Shown: piece by piece, positions 33,799 through 43,861 of the stretch | Layout: each line of letters starts with the position of its first letter | Position numbering within the stretch: position 1 is the first letter of the stretch | Assembly (NCBI GenBank): GCA_018830325.1 | Contig: JAHJSQ010000098.1 | Coordinates: 18,582 to 82,581 of the forward strand | Origin: Gammaproteobacteria bacterium | GTDB taxonomy: Bacteria; Pseudomonadota; Gammaproteobacteria; Methylococcales; Methylomonadaceae | Length of the DNA stretch: 64,000 nt | Direction of reading: 5' to 3' | Translations under genes and position numbers: made by a program | Notes under the pieces: generated by a model | The model's input: only the letters and a program-made list of their open reading frames with translations | What the model was told of the DNA's origin: nothing | Database searches by the model: none

Positions 33799-35151
33799 TT
33801 GCATATACACATACTGGGCATTTGCGGAACCTTCATGGGTGGACTGGCGCTGATCGCGCGCGAGATGGGCTATAAAGTCACAGGTTCCGATCAGAATGTC
33901 TATCCGCCGATGAGTACTCAGCTCGAACAGCAAGGCATCGAATTAATGAGTGGTTACCGGCCGGAAAATCTCGATTGCAAACCCGACCTGGTCGTGATCG
34001 GCAATGCGCTGTCTCGCGGTAATCCGGAAGTCGAAGCAGTCTTGAATCGCGGTTTGAAATACGTTTCCGGCCCGCAATGGCTCGCCGAACACGTCTTGGC
34101 CGAGCGCTGGGTGCTCGGCGTCGCCGGCACGCACGGCAAAACGACGACAACCAGTATGTTGAGCTGGATACTGGAATATCAAGGCTTCAAACCGGGCTTT
34201 CTGATCGGCGGCATTCCTCTTAACTTCGGCATATCGGCCCGGCTTGGCGAATCGTCGTTCTTCGTGATCGAAGCCGACGAATACGACTGCGCATTTTTCG
34301 ACAAGCGCTCGAAATTCGTGCATTATCGGCCGAGAACCGCGATCCTGAACAATCTCGAATACGATCACGCCGACATTTTTCCGGACCTCGATGCGATCAA
34401 AAAACAATTTCACCATTTGCTCAGAACCGTGCCTGGCGAAGGCCTCGTGATCGCCCCCAAAGCCGATGAGAATATAGCTGATGTGTTAGAGATGGGTTGT
34501 TGGACGCCGGTCGAAAAGACTTCGATCGAAGGCCGGTCGGCCTGGAATGCCGAATTGATCAATCCGGACGGTACTCGATTTAAGGTTAGTTATGATGGAA
34601 CGGAGCAAGGCGAGGTGCTTTGGAATCTGACCGGCAACCACAATGTCGGCAATGCGCTTTCAGCCATCGCGGCGGCACGTCATATCGGCATTACCCCTAA
34701 GGATGCGATCGCGGCATTAGGCGAGTTCAAGAATGTCAAGCGACGCATGGAAGTCTTGGCCAAAATCGACGGCATAACGATTTACGATGACTTTGCCCAT
34801 CATCCGACCGCGATCAAGACGACCCTGGAAGGATTGCGCAAACAAGTCGGTTCCGAACGCATCATCGCGATCGTCGAGCCTCGCTCGAATACGATGCGCA
34901 TGGGCATTCATACCGATTCGCTAGCTAAATCGCTGGTTGAAGCCGATCAAGCCATTCTATTCCAGCCTGAAAACCTAGGCTGGGACTTAAGCGGTCTAAA
35001 AAATTACGCCGGCAATATCGAAATCTGTAAAACTCTCGACGACATCATCGCCAAGCTCAAATTGGAAGCCCGTTACGGCGGACACTTCGTATTGATGAGC
35101 AACGGCAGTTTCGGCGGCATTTATACGCGGTTACAGCAAGAGTTGAGATAG
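33799..35151 (+). CDS. mpl: UDP-MurNAc:L-Ala-gamma-D-Glu-meso-DAP ligase (murein recycling)
   Basis: A 450-residue Mur-ligase-family enzyme that joins recycled tripeptide to UDP-MurNAc. The N-terminus MHIHILGICGTFMGGLALIA is the Mpl Rossmann start, followed by SDQNVYPPMSTQLE. The ATP-binding loop is GTHGKTTTTSM near residue 110, then EADEYDCAFFDKRSKF and NLEYDHADIF. The start is TTG at 33799 with AAGGATAAG upstream; the conserved family N-terminus begins exactly there, so no ATG is needed. It is divergent from the ene-reductase gene, and the next gene starts about 290 bases downstream after a repeat. Confidence 0.95.
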   Translation: MHIHILGICGTFMGGLALIAREMGYKVTGSDQNVYPPMSTQLEQQGIELMSGYRPENLDCKPDLVVIGNALSRGNPEVEAVLNRGLKYVSGPQWLAEHVLAERWVLGVAGTHGKTTTTSMLSWILEYQGFKPGFLIGGIPLNFGISARLGESSFFVIEADEYDCAFFDKRSKFVHYRPRTAILNNLEYDHADIFPDLDAIKKQFHHLLRTVPGEGLVIAPKADENIADVLEMGCWTPVEKTSIEGRSAWNAELINPDGTRFKVSYDGTEQGEVLWNLTGNHNVGNALSAIAAARHIGITPKDAIAALGEFKNVKRRMEVLAKIDGITIYDDFAHHPTAIKTTLEGLRKQVGSERIIAIVEPRSNTMRMGIHTDSLAKSLVEADQAILFQPENLGWDLSGLKNYAGNIEICKTLDDIIAKLKLEARYGGHFVLMSNGSFGGIYTRLQQELR

Positions 35152-35230
35152 GGAGCGCAACGCGCACCTTTTTTGCGGCTCCGAATATCAAAGCTTTGCA
35201 AAAGCTACGCAGTGCGTATCCTCACCACCA

Positions 35231-35362
35231 TTAAGTTAAGTCGTCACAGAATGGGTAGTGCTGGCTTCAGGCTCTACTGTGCCTCAAAAGCTTGCCATCC
35301 ATGGCACTGGATTCCGCCAGTCCATGGCGGAATGACGGGTTTCCCTTAACTTAATGGCATTG
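35231..35362. repeat. Inverted-repeat element between mpl and the large envelope gene
   Basis: CCATTAAGTTAAG at the left and CTTAACTTAATGG at the right form terminal inverted repeats. Inside is a GATTCCGCCAGTCCATGGCGGAATGA-type palindrome (split here as CATTCCGCC / GGCGGAATG). A partial relative lies near 53365-53400. Confidence 0.6.
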
Positions 35363-35437
35363 AGTGCGTACCTTACGAGACAAAACGCATACTTTAGCAA
35401 TTGCTTTCTTCGCCCCTTATCGACAGGAGTTCATATC

Positions 35438-38400
35438 ATGCTCAGAGTTCGGTGTTTACTATTGCCTATATTATGGCTTGCCTTCCCCTGTTGGGCCGAG
35501 CCGCTCAAACCGGTACACATTCCCGAACCACTCAAGCCCTGGGTCGACTGGGTCCTACACGACGATACCGAGCGAGGCTGTCCGTTTCTCTTCAACAGCT
35601 TCGAACAAAAGCGTTGCGCTTGGCCGTCGCGATTAAACTTAGCGCTAAGCCGCACCGAGGGCCGCTTTACGATAGTTTGGCAAGCATACCGGGAAAGTTG
35701 GGTCAATTTGCCCGGCCATGACAAGCAATGGCCGCTCAATGTAACGGCTAACGGTAAGCCGCTATTGGTTACGGAAAAAAAGGGACGTCCAAGCGTTTTT
35801 CTCGAACCCGGCACTTACACGATCGAAGGCGCTTTTGCTTGGGATAAATTGCCCGAAAACTTGACTGTCCCGCAGGACACAGGTCTCATCACCCTAAGCA
35901 TCAACGGCCAAATCATCGACCGACCCAACCTGAAACAAGGCCAATTGTGGCTTACCCGAACCGACGACCGCCCTGTAAAACCTGATAAACGCAATAGCTT
36001 GGAGCTTCAGGTATTCCGGCAACTGATCGACGAGATACCGATGCAAGTCCTGACAAGATTGGATTTGAATGTGTCGGGCGAACAGCGCGAAGTGAAGCTG
36101 GCTTATCCGATGCTGGAAGGCTTTCTGCCGCTACGCATCGATAGTCCTCTGCCTGCCCGATTGGAACCGGACGGGCAGTTATTGGTACAAGTCCGACCCG
36201 GACGTTGGCGGCTTGAAATCATGGCTCGCAGCACCGAGGCTCTCAACACGATACCTTTTTCCGAACCGCTATCCGATCAGTCGAAAGACTGGCCGAAATC
36301 CGAACTCTGGGTCTTCGATGCGCGGCCGTCGTTACGTGTCGTCGAAGTTGAACGCCCCGCCGCGATCGACCCGACACAAACCAATTTACCCGAAAACTGG
36401 AAACGCTTTCCTGCATACGCGATTCAACCAGGTGAGAGTCTGGTTTTGAAAACGATTCGCCGGGGAGACCCGGACGGCGAACCGAACAACCTAAATTTGA
36501 CCCGAACTCTATGGCTCGATTTCGACGGCAAAGGATATACCGTTAACGATAAAATCACCGGAACCCTATCGAAAGGATGGCGACTCGACGCACAGCCCGG
36601 CATCGAACTCGGGCGCGTTAGCCTAGACGGCGCGAATCAATTGATCACGCACGCGCACGACGGACAAAGCCGAGGCGTCGAAGTTAGAAAAGGCGCGATT
36701 CGATTGGATGCCGATAGCCGAATCTCCGGCTCGCGTGGAACTTTGAACGCAGTCGGCTGGGCACAATCCTTTCATCAAGTTCGTGCAGAATTAAATCTGC
36801 CGCCCGGCTGGCGCTTACTTGCCGCCGGCGGTGTCGATAATGTGCCGGATTCATGGTTGTCGCATTGGACTTTACTCGATTTGTTTTTAGTGCTGATCGC
36901 CTCACTCGCTGCACTGCGCCTTTGGAATATCTATCATGGCGGACTGACTTTGCTGACCTTGGTATTGATCTGGCATGAACCCGGAGCGCCGCAATGGGTA
37001 TGGCTCAATATCCTGGCGGCGGCGGCCTTATTGAAAGTCTTGCCGGAAGGCAAGTTCCGAAGCGTAGTCGGTGCTTACCGTAATGCTGCCTGGGCCGTAT
37101 TGGTGTTGATTGCGATACCGTTCATGGTCGATCAGGTCCGCATCGGACTCTATCCGCAATTGGAAAAGCCGTGGCAACCGATTCAAGGCCCTCGTTACGA
37201 GCGTCCCGTTGCCGGCGCAATGCCCGAAACGGCGGATGAATTGATGATGATGGAAGCGCCGTCGCTGGATGCGGTGCGTAAAAAGGCACGAAGTGCCGCC
37301 GGCATCGTCGCGCAAGCCGTGCCTTCGGCCGCACAGCAAAAGCGGCTGTCCGAACGCACCGATCCGAATGCAAAAATCCAAACCGGCCCCGGTTTGCCGC
37401 AATGGCAATGGCAAAAAATCAATTTGAGCTGGAACGGTTCGGTAGCCCCTGACCAGCAAATCAGCTTATGGTATCTGTCGCCGTTCGTGACAATGCTGCT
37501 GAATTTTCTGAGAGTCGGCTTGATTGCGCTCTTGGCGATCGCGATGCTCGAACGCTTGCCGAAACGCTTCAAATTCAATCGTTCTACAGCAAGTTTGTTG
37601 ATCATACTGGGTCTGCCGTTTTTAATAATGCCAAGTTCACCGGTACAAGCGGCGTTCCCCGACCCTGTCTTGCTCGACGAATTGAAAAACCGACTGCAGA
37701 AAGCGCCTGATTGCGTACCGAATTGCGCCGGCATTTCGTTGATGCAACTCACGATTTCCGACAAGGAATTGACGATCGATTTGGAAGTACACGCACAGGA
37801 CAGCGTCGCGGTGCCGTTGCCTGGACACTTCGAGCATTGGTATCCGAACACGGTCAGCATAGACGGCGAAGCGGCAAAAGCGCTGTACAGCTTTAATAAC
37901 GGCTTATGGCTTGCACTGGACCCCGGCTTGCACCGGGTCGTGATGAAAGGCGCGGCGCCGACACTAGCAAAATTTACCGTGCCGTTACCATTAAAACCGA
38001 AGCGCGCCGAATTGTCGGTCAGCGATTGGCATGTTTTTGGCGTTCATGAAAACGGCTTGACCGACGATCAACTCCAGTTTTCCCGAATAGCGCAAACCGA
38101 AGTCGTAACGGAAAAAGCCGCATTCGATCCGGGCATCTTGCCGCCGTTCGTCAGAATTGAACGGACTTTACAATTGGGCTTGGATTGGCGAGTCGAAACC
38201 CGTATCGTCAGAGTCTCGCCATCCGGCTCTTCAATCGTCTTGTCCGTGCCGCTGCTTGACGGAGAATCGGTGATTACCGGCGGAGTGCGTGTCGAAAAGG
38301 GCAGCGCCTTGGTCAATATGAGCGCAACGCAAAACGTCATGCACTGGGAGTCGGTGCTTAAAAAATCGGATCGTATCGAATTGACCGCCTCGTCAACCGA

Positions 38401-39523
38401 TCAATGGATCGAAATCTGGCGCGCCGATGTCAGTCCGGTTTGGCATATCGAAACGTCAGGCATCGCGATGATGCATCAAGACAAGCGCGGCTACTGGTTG
38501 CCCGAATGGCGGCCTTGGCCCGGTGAGCAGGTCGTGTTGACGGTAAGCCGACCCGAACCTGCACCAGGCCAAACACTGACGATTGAGAGCAGCCGCTTGA
38601 ATTTGACTCCGGGAAGCCGCAGCCGTAATGCGCAATTGGAGCTTGCTTTGGATAGCTCGCTCGCCGTGCAGCACACGATCCGACTCCCCGAACAGGCCGT
38701 ATTGGAGGCAGTCACGATCAACGGTCAATCTCGTCCGATTCGTCAAAAAGACCGCGAAGTCGTGTTGCCGATCGACCCGGGCAAACAGCAAGTCGTCTTG
38801 AACTGGCAGGAGTCGGTGCCGATGTCGAGCGTACTCGAGTCGCCGCAAGTCGATCTGGCCTTGCCGAGCGTCAACAGTAATCTACATCTCACATTAGGTG
38901 AGGACCGTTGGGTTCTGATGACGATGGGGCCGCGTTTCGGGCCGGCGGTGTTGATCTGGGGCGTGCTGGTCGTGATCGTGATCGTCTCGTTCGGCTTGGG
39001 CAAGGTCACGCTGACGCCGCTGAAAACCCGGCACTGGCTGTTGCTGTTGATCGGCTTGAGTCAAATACCGGTGTTATCGGCACTGATCGTTGTGCTCTGG
39101 CTGATCGCATTGGGGCTTCGCAAAGAACGGCCCGCGCAATCGACCAAGACCTTCAACGCCGCGCAAGTCGGTCTCGGGCTTTTGACGTTGTTGTCGTTGA
39201 TGTTGTTATTCTGGGCCGTCGAACAAGGGCTCCTAGGCTCGCCGGACATGCAGATTACCGGTAACCAATCGAGCGCCTACCGTCTGAATTGGTACCAGGA
39301 CAGAAGCGACGAGTTATTGCCGACCGCAACCGTCGTATCGGTTCCGCTGATGGTCTACCGCCTGCTGATGTTGGCCTGGTCGCTCTGGCTTGCAGTTGCA
39401 TTATTGAACTGGCTGAAATGGGGCTGGACTTGTTTCTCGTCGAACGGGCTATGGAAAAGAGATATCGTCAAGCTGGAATCGCCGTTGGATTCAGGGCATC
39501 GGGAGGAGAATAGTGAACGGTGA
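35438..39523 (+). CDS. Very large envelope/membrane protein of unknown function
   Basis: A 1361-residue protein with a signal peptide (MLRVRCLLLPILWLAFPCWA). Long soluble, beta-rich stretches (about 20-470 and 740-1160) with many Trp, Arg and Glu alternate with membrane segments near 477-500, 505-530, 560-590, 677-705, 720-735, 1169-1190, 1205-1270 and 1310-1330. The soluble parts would lie in the periplasm. Phrases such as LSYLSPFV-like helices and GSPDMQITGNQSSAYRLNWYQD do not match any family I know by name, though similar giant proteins seem to occur in other gammaproteobacteria. ATG 35438 is chosen for its RBS ACAGGAG and signal peptide. It is followed by a deaminase gene with a 130-base gap. 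Confidence 0.85.
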   Translation: MLRVRCLLLPILWLAFPCWAEPLKPVHIPEPLKPWVDWVLHDDTERGCPFLFNSFEQKRCAWPSRLNLALSRTEGRFTIVWQAYRESWVNLPGHDKQWPLNVTANGKPLLVTEKKGRPSVFLEPGTYTIEGAFAWDKLPENLTVPQDTGLITLSINGQIIDRPNLKQGQLWLTRTDDRPVKPDKRNSLELQVFRQLIDEIPMQVLTRLDLNVSGEQREVKLAYPMLEGFLPLRIDSPLPARLEPDGQLLVQVRPGRWRLEIMARSTEALNTIPFSEPLSDQSKDWPKSELWVFDARPSLRVVEVERPAAIDPTQTNLPENWKRFPAYAIQPGESLVLKTIRRGDPDGEPNNLNLTRTLWLDFDGKGYTVNDKITGTLSKGWRLDAQPGIELGRVSLDGANQLITHAHDGQSRGVEVRKGAIRLDADSRISGSRGTLNAVGWAQSFHQVRAELNLPPGWRLLAAGGVDNVPDSWLSHWTLLDLFLVLIASLAALRLWNIYHGGLTLLTLVLIWHEPGAPQWVWLNILAAAALLKVLPEGKFRSVVGAYRNAAWAVLVLIAIPFMVDQVRIGLYPQLEKPWQPIQGPRYERPVAGAMPETADELMMMEAPSLDAVRKKARSAAGIVAQAVPSAAQQKRLSERTDPNAKIQTGPGLPQWQWQKINLSWNGSVAPDQQISLWYLSPFVTMLLNFLRVGLIALLAIAMLERLPKRFKFNRSTASLLIILGLPFLIMPSSPVQAAFPDPVLLDELKNRLQKAPDCVPNCAGISLMQLTISDKELTIDLEVHAQDSVAVPLPGHFEHWYPNTVSIDGEAAKALYSFNNGLWLALDPGLHRVVMKGAAPTLAKFTVPLPLKPKRAELSVSDWHVFGVHENGLTDDQLQFSRIAQTEVVTEKAAFDPGILPPFVRIERTLQLGLDWRVETRIVRVSPSGSSIVLSVPLLDGESVITGGVRVEKGSALVNMSATQNVMHWESVLKKSDRIELTASSTDQWIEIWRADVSPVWHIETSGIAMMHQDKRGYWLPEWRPWPGEQVVLTVSRPEPAPGQTLTIESSRLNLTPGSRSRNAQLELALDSSLAVQHTIRLPEQAVLEAVTINGQSRPIRQKDREVVLPIDPGKQQVVLNWQESVPMSSVLESPQVDLALPSVNSNLHLTLGEDRWVLMTMGPRFGPAVLIWGVLVVIVIVSFGLGKVTLTPLKTRHWLLLLIGLSQIPVLSALIVVLWLIALGLRKERPAQSTKTFNAAQVGLGLLTLLSLMLLFWAVEQGLLGSPDMQITGNQSSAYRLNWYQDRSDELLPTATVVSVPLMVYRLLMLAWSLWLAVALLNWLKWGWTCFSSNGLWKRDIVKLESPLDSGHREENSER

Positions 39524-39654
39524 ACAGTAAGCAGGAAGTAGTGAATAGTGACACATACTACCCGTCCCGCATGTTTAGCTTGACTTGAAATCTGGTCGAA
39601 ACGTTCCGGAGGCGTTGCTTACCGCTACGAATAGCAAGTGTACGAGGTATGTAA

Positions 39655-40122
39655 ATGACTCATGAAGATTATATGCGCCGAGCGATCGAACTGGCTTTGC
39701 TGGTTCCCGAGTTTCCTTTCGGGGCGGTGATTGTTCGGCGTGCGACCGGCGAGATTCTCGCCGAAGGCCATAACCGGTCGGCGCTGAATCCGACTTGGCA
39801 TGGCGAAATCGATGCGATTAACCGCTGTGCCGAGGCGTATCCTGCGGGCGACTGGAGCGAATTCGATCTTTACACGACGGCCGAGCCGTGTCCGATGTGC
39901 CAAAGCGCAATCGAATGGGCGGGAATTGGTACCGTTTATTACGGCACGTCGATTCCGTATTTGCAAAGCCGGGGGTGGTGGCAGATCGAAATCCGCGCCG
40001 AAGAAGTCGCCGCAAAAACACCGTTTCGAAAAAGCCGTGTCGTCGGCGGGCTGTTGGAAGCCGAATGCAATGCGCTGTTCGACAACGCACCGCGCGGCAT
40101 GTTTCAACAGGCAAAATATTGA
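39655..40122 (+). CDS. Nucleoside/cytidine-type deaminase family protein
   Basis: A 155-residue zinc enzyme of the cytidine deaminase-like superfamily. The zinc site is complete: HGEIDAI (His and catalytic Glu) and PCPMC (two Cys). The context WHGEIDAINRCAEAYPAGDW and EWAGIGTVYYGTSIPYLQSRGW resembles guanine/nucleoside deaminases rather than TadA, which has a longer tRNA-binding tail. RBS GAGG lies before ATG. The substrate cannot be fixed from sequence. It stands between the large envelope gene and a repeat-rich spacer. Confidence 0.88.
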   Translation: MTHEDYMRRAIELALLVPEFPFGAVIVRRATGEILAEGHNRSALNPTWHGEIDAINRCAEAYPAGDWSEFDLYTTAEPCPMCQSAIEWAGIGTVYYGTSIPYLQSRGWWQIEIRAEEVAAKTPFRKSRVVGGLLEAECNALFDNAPRGMFQQAKY

Positions 40123-40761
40123 ATAGGGTGAGGGGCGATTTGGGAATCGCTCCCACAAAGTTTTTTGATTTCCGCGTTCATCCGTGGAAACCCATACCTT
40201 AGCTGCCAAGGCAAGATCGGTATGCATTCCCACGCTGGAGCGATGGGAACGAGGAAAAAACGACCAACTCGCATCCCGCTCTTTCCCAAGTTGTAGGGTA
40301 CGCTGCGCGTACCAAAGTCGTGCCCTAACGGTTCGGTTGGCACATGAACATCGCGGGGTTACCATGGTACGCACAGCGTACCCTACGCAGATCACCTAGC
40401 GTTAGGTGTGAGATATCCGAGGGTGTTAAGTGACAATAAATGGTATCGAGGTCTCATTGGTCAAGGTTGCAAAAGGGTAATTTTTGACTTATGTATAACG
40501 ATGAGAGCCCAGCTTGGGAAATACATCCCGGAAGCTCCAGCTTCCCGAGACCGAACACATTCTCAAATCAACTCCGGCTCGCTCGTTCGATCTTTCTTGA
40601 TCGTCGGGAAGCTAGAGCTTCCTGAACAGTTTGCCCAAGCTGGAGCTTGGGCAACAGCATCAACAATAGATTTGCCGGGTGATGCGACAATCTAGCGCTC
40701 GATAAGCTATGGTTATGCTTGTTCCTCAATTCGAATCACGCCAACTAATCGTGGCTCAAGG
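40123..40761. repeat. Repeat-filled spacer with family F, I, E and D modules
   Basis: No gene seen. A family F module (GTGGAAACCCATACC ... GCATTCCCACGCTGGAGCG) is at 40172-40257. An element with terminal repeats GTAGGGTACGCTGCGCGTA and TACGCACAGCGTACCCTAC lies at 40293-40386. A family E palindrome (CACCTAGCGTTAGGTG) is at 40393-40408. A family D copy from 40435 to 40672 matches 16785-17222 in parts, including GGGAAGCTAGAGCTTCCTGA. Confidence 0.7.
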
Positions 40762-41175
40762 TCATTCTATGAAATCGTAAGCCTTGTATTTTTCAACCAA
40801 GGGTTTCAAGACTTCTTTTAAAACTTGATCATGAACAGGGTGATTCAAATAATTTTCCAGCGACTGCTTGTTTTCGAAGGTGCTGGAGATTGCGATATCG
40901 TAGGAATCGTCGAGCGAGTGACTGGCATGTTTACGTTTGACGGCGGTCGGCGTGCCGATGTTGTAGGCAAGCACTCCGGGCAAGTTGGCCAGGCGCTTGG
41001 TGCCTTCGATATATTGACGGCGGGCGTTTTCATCGCCGTGTTGTTTCAACCAGATGATCACGACATGATGCGCCTTGCGCTGTTCGCCGGATTCGGTTGC
41101 TGGTTCCTTCGCGCCTGCGGCCGAGCTCAATGCGGCCAATATCATTAATAGTGAAAGCGGTTTCGCTAATTTCAT
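40762..41175 (-). CDS. Exported Dabb (stress-responsive A/B barrel) domain protein
   Basis: A 137-residue protein with a signal peptide (MKLAKPLSLLMILAALSSAA, cleavage near AGA-KE). One Dabb domain follows: HHVVIIWLKQHGDENARRQY, then LANLPGVLAYNIG, and YDIAISSTFENKQSLENYLNHPVHDQVL. Dabb domains form dimeric ferredoxin-like barrels, and their functions vary from cyclases to stress proteins. An exported version is less common than cytosolic ones. RBS AGGAGG precedes ATG. It has no operon partner: the deaminase is convergent and 473 repeat-bearing bases lie on the other side. Confidence 0.85.
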   Translation of the reverse strand: MKLAKPLSLLMILAALSSAAGAKEPATESGEQRKAHHVVIIWLKQHGDENARRQYIEGTKRLANLPGVLAYNIGTPTAVKRKHASHSLDDSYDIAISSTFENKQSLENYLNHPVHDQVLKEVLKPLVEKYKAYDFIE

Positions 41176-41648
41176 TTTGTATCCTCCTCGGAAATAAGGC
41201 GATGGTTGATCGCAGAATGGTAAAAGTCAGTTAGGGTTTCGTGAAAAATAACTTCCTGGAGCTATGAGTTTTGTAGTTCGGCAGGGATGCCGCTCGTTTT
41301 CGGAGGGCTAGGGATAGCCCTTCCGAAAACCCTCGGTAAAATCGTCAGCGCGCAGGATGCAGCGGCCTACGGGTGTCTTTTATTTTGGATACTTTTCTTT
41401 GGACAAGCAAAGAAAAGTATCGCGGTTGTCGGTCCGCGAACCGACTCCACATAAGCGTCGCGATAGCGACACAAAACCTACTTCGTACTTCAATTAGGCT
41501 GGAGCTTATCGTAATCAGGAACAATTTTGCTCTATTGAAAGGTGACTCAAAGTATACGAATATCCTCTTGAAATACTTCCTGAACTTCATGTGCTTCATG
41601 GTAAAATTACCGAATTTAGGATAAGCGAAAAGCGAACAGGTACCCAGC
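41176..41648. repeat. Spacer with partial family G and C repeats
   Basis: No gene seen. TTAGGGTTTCGTGAAAAATA followed by ACTTCC (41227-41252) matches the terminal repeat of the family G element at 60154-60387. The stretch ACTTCATGTGCTTCATGG at 41583-41600, followed by AATTTAGGATAAGCG, matches a family C right end. Confidence 0.55.
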
Positions 41649-42311
41649 CTACCTCGCCTTGCCGTTGGACCATTTGTCATGCAATTGCTCGTATTCGCCG
41701 GATGTCGTAACCAGCACGACTTCATCGCCTTTTTTGAGTTCGGTATCGCGGTCGGCGGTATGGTAACTATTATCCCGGTAAAAGAAGATCGCTCGTGTGT
41801 GCTTCGGTAAGTCGAGGTCGTCGACAGTGCCTTCCTCGGCTTCGTCGGCAATAAAACTGAACAGCCTGACATTGCCGCGGATCGCTGCGGATAGTTCCAG
41901 AATATTTCTGCCCGCGGCGATATTCGCCAAATAGCGGGCATTGGTCAGCGTCGGAACGATCGTGTCGTTCAGACCCAGCTCGACGCAGATATGTTCGAAT
42001 TCATGATCTTCAATTCGGGTAATGACGCGTTTAACACCGAGCGAACGCGCCACCAGGCTTGCGATGATGTTGGCTTCATCGCTCTTGGTCAAGCAAAACA
42101 GTACATCGATCGATGTCGGATCGGTTTCCTTCAGAATCGCCGGTTTGCTGCCGTTACCATGTATAAAAACGCAATCGAGGCGTTCCATCAATTCATCGAT
42201 CACGGTCTTGTCATTATCGATAATGATGACTTCGTGACCTTCCTTCAATAAACGTTCGGCCGTTGCGGTCGCCAACGACGACGCACCGATGAATACGACT
42301 TTCAAGTTCAA
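41649..42311 (-). CDS. trkA: TrkA-family potassium uptake regulatory protein
   Basis: A 220-residue protein with one RCK_N (nucleotide-binding) and one RCK_C domain, the short KtrA-like form rather than the tandem E. coli TrkA form. Strand 1 reads VVFIGASSLATATAERL, in which the usual GxGxxG becomes GxSxxA, while the acidic IIDND after strand 2 is kept. The C-terminal domain includes LPKHTRAIFFYRDNSYHTAD and LKKGDEVVLVTTSGEYEQL. It would gate TrkH from the cytoplasmic side in response to nucleotides. Its ATG overlaps the trkH stop by four bases, so the two are coupled. Confidence 0.9.
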   Translation of the reverse strand: MNLKVVFIGASSLATATAERLLKEGHEVIIIDNDKTVIDELMERLDCVFIHGNGSKPAILKETDPTSIDVLFCLTKSDEANIIASLVARSLGVKRVITRIEDHEFEHICVELGLNDTIVPTLTNARYLANIAAGRNILELSAAIRGNVRLFSFIADEAEEGTVDDLDLPKHTRAIFFYRDNSYHTADRDTELKKGDEVVLVTTSGEYEQLHDKWSNGKAR

Positions 42312-43774
42312 CTCCTAATTTTGATCCAGGTTCGAGGATAAAGGAACACTAAAAAAGCGATGAATTCAACCCGTCCCAGCAACATGTCGGCTATTAAAAC
42401 CGCTTTTAGCCATGGTTCCAGTCCGCTTCCGGTAATGCCGGTCGACAAGCCTGTCGTCGAACACGCCGAGACCACTTCAAACAAAGCATTCATCGGATCG
42501 TAACCCGCCATTAGAAACGGCAACCACGAACATAACACCGTGCCGATGAATATCAAAATCAGCAGCAAGACTCTTTCGACCTCATCCGATTCCAGCTTAT
42601 CGCCGCCCAATTGCCGATCCAATACGGCATGAGCCGGCAGCGCCGTGCGCTCTATAAAAAACTGAAGCAAGCGCAGTACGATCAAGAATCTGAGAATCTT
42701 GATACCGCCCGCGGTCGAACCGATCGAGCCGCCGACCAGCATTGAAAAAATAAGGCTCAGTTTAGCGGTATCATCCAATGATGCAACATCGGCATTCGCG
42801 AATCCGGTCGTCGTTTGCGCCGAGAGCCCCATGATCACGGCTATTTTCAGTCTGGATAAAACATCGGCGCTGCTCGAATCCAAACACAAAAACAACAAGC
42901 CTATTATCGTAATCGATATTACCGGCAATGCCAGAACTTCCGGATTGCATGACAATTCTTTGATACCGGTTCGAGAGAAACGATAATAAAAAGGCAACGA
43001 AACAGCTCCCGCCACACCGCACAACATCATTAAAAACTGGACCGGCCAGGCGTCTATCGCGGCGAGGCTGGAGTCGTAAATCGAGAAACCGCCGGTCGAT
43101 ACGCCGCTCAAAGCATGCGTGACGGCGTTCAATGGCGAGGCGCCGGCTATCAATAACACACCGATTGCAAACAGCGTCAGCGCACAATAAATGATCAGTA
43201 AATTGATCGAATGACTGTGTGCATTGCCTAAAAAATCGCGGCTATCGTTGATTTCGCCCATCGCCAAACGGCGGGAGGCAATGCCTCTATCCAAAAATAA
43301 CAACGCAACCGAAAAGGCCACGACACCCAGTCCGCCATACCATTGCATCCAGGAGCGCGCGAACAGAACACCGGTCGAATGTTCCTGTAATCCTGTCATC
43401 GTGCTCAAGCCGGTCGTCGTGACGCCCGATACCGCTTCGAAGAAGGCGTCGATGCCGCTCAAACCGGTGCCGACGAAAGGTATCGCCTCCAGTGCCGCGG
43501 CCAGGACGAAAGACAGCGCCGAAATGACCATCACTTCATTGCGCTTGATGTCTTCGGGCGGACGTAACCGGGCCAAAGGCAGACAGATCGCGGAAAGTAC
43601 GGCCAAGGCCAGCAACTGATGTATCGTGAATAGCCATTCGCCGTTTATCCCGGAGACCAAGATCGGGATCAGCCTCAATAGGATGATGACCAGTCCGATG
43701 CGTGACAGATAACGGGCCAAGACCCGGTAACGCACGGGTTGAGCCAAGGCGCGGGAAACATCGGAAAGACTCAT
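42308..43774 (-). CDS. trkH: Trk/Ktr potassium channel-transporter subunit
   Basis: A 488-residue inner-membrane K+ transporter with four M1-P-M2 repeats. The selectivity-filter glycines are visible in order: GVTTTGLSTM, GVSTGGFSIY, AQTTTGFANA and ACSTTGLSTG. The spacing and the LPFL, RPP and MLVGGSIGSTAGGIK segments agree with TrkH/KtrB. It imports K+ driven by membrane potential. It lies 87 bases downstream of atpG on the same strand and overlaps trkA, so N-ATPase and K+ uptake may be expressed together. Confidence 0.95.
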   Translation of the reverse strand: MSLSDVSRALAQPVRYRVLARYLSRIGLVIILLRLIPILVSGINGEWLFTIHQLLALAVLSAICLPLARLRPPEDIKRNEVMVISALSFVLAAALEAIPFVGTGLSGIDAFFEAVSGVTTTGLSTMTGLQEHSTGVLFARSWMQWYGGLGVVAFSVALLFLDRGIASRRLAMGEINDSRDFLGNAHSHSINLLIIYCALTLFAIGVLLIAGASPLNAVTHALSGVSTGGFSIYDSSLAAIDAWPVQFLMMLCGVAGAVSLPFYYRFSRTGIKELSCNPEVLALPVISITIIGLLFLCLDSSSADVLSRLKIAVIMGLSAQTTTGFANADVASLDDTAKLSLIFSMLVGGSIGSTAGGIKILRFLIVLRLLQFFIERTALPAHAVLDRQLGGDKLESDEVERVLLLILIFIGTVLCSWLPFLMAGYDPMNALFEVVSACSTTGLSTGITGSGLEPWLKAVLIADMLLGRVEFIAFLVFLYPRTWIKIRS

Positions 43775-43861
43775 GTCGAAAATGCTCCTCCGGAGAGAAC
43801 GCGTATCATTTTGTAGTATTGATTAATAGGCAAGTTTTTGACAGGGTATGTTGTTCGTATC

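Noticed and set aside
33651..33836. 62-residue N-terminal extension of the ene-reductase
   Set aside because: It overlaps the start of mpl on the other strand and shows no conserved sequence before the first barrel strand.
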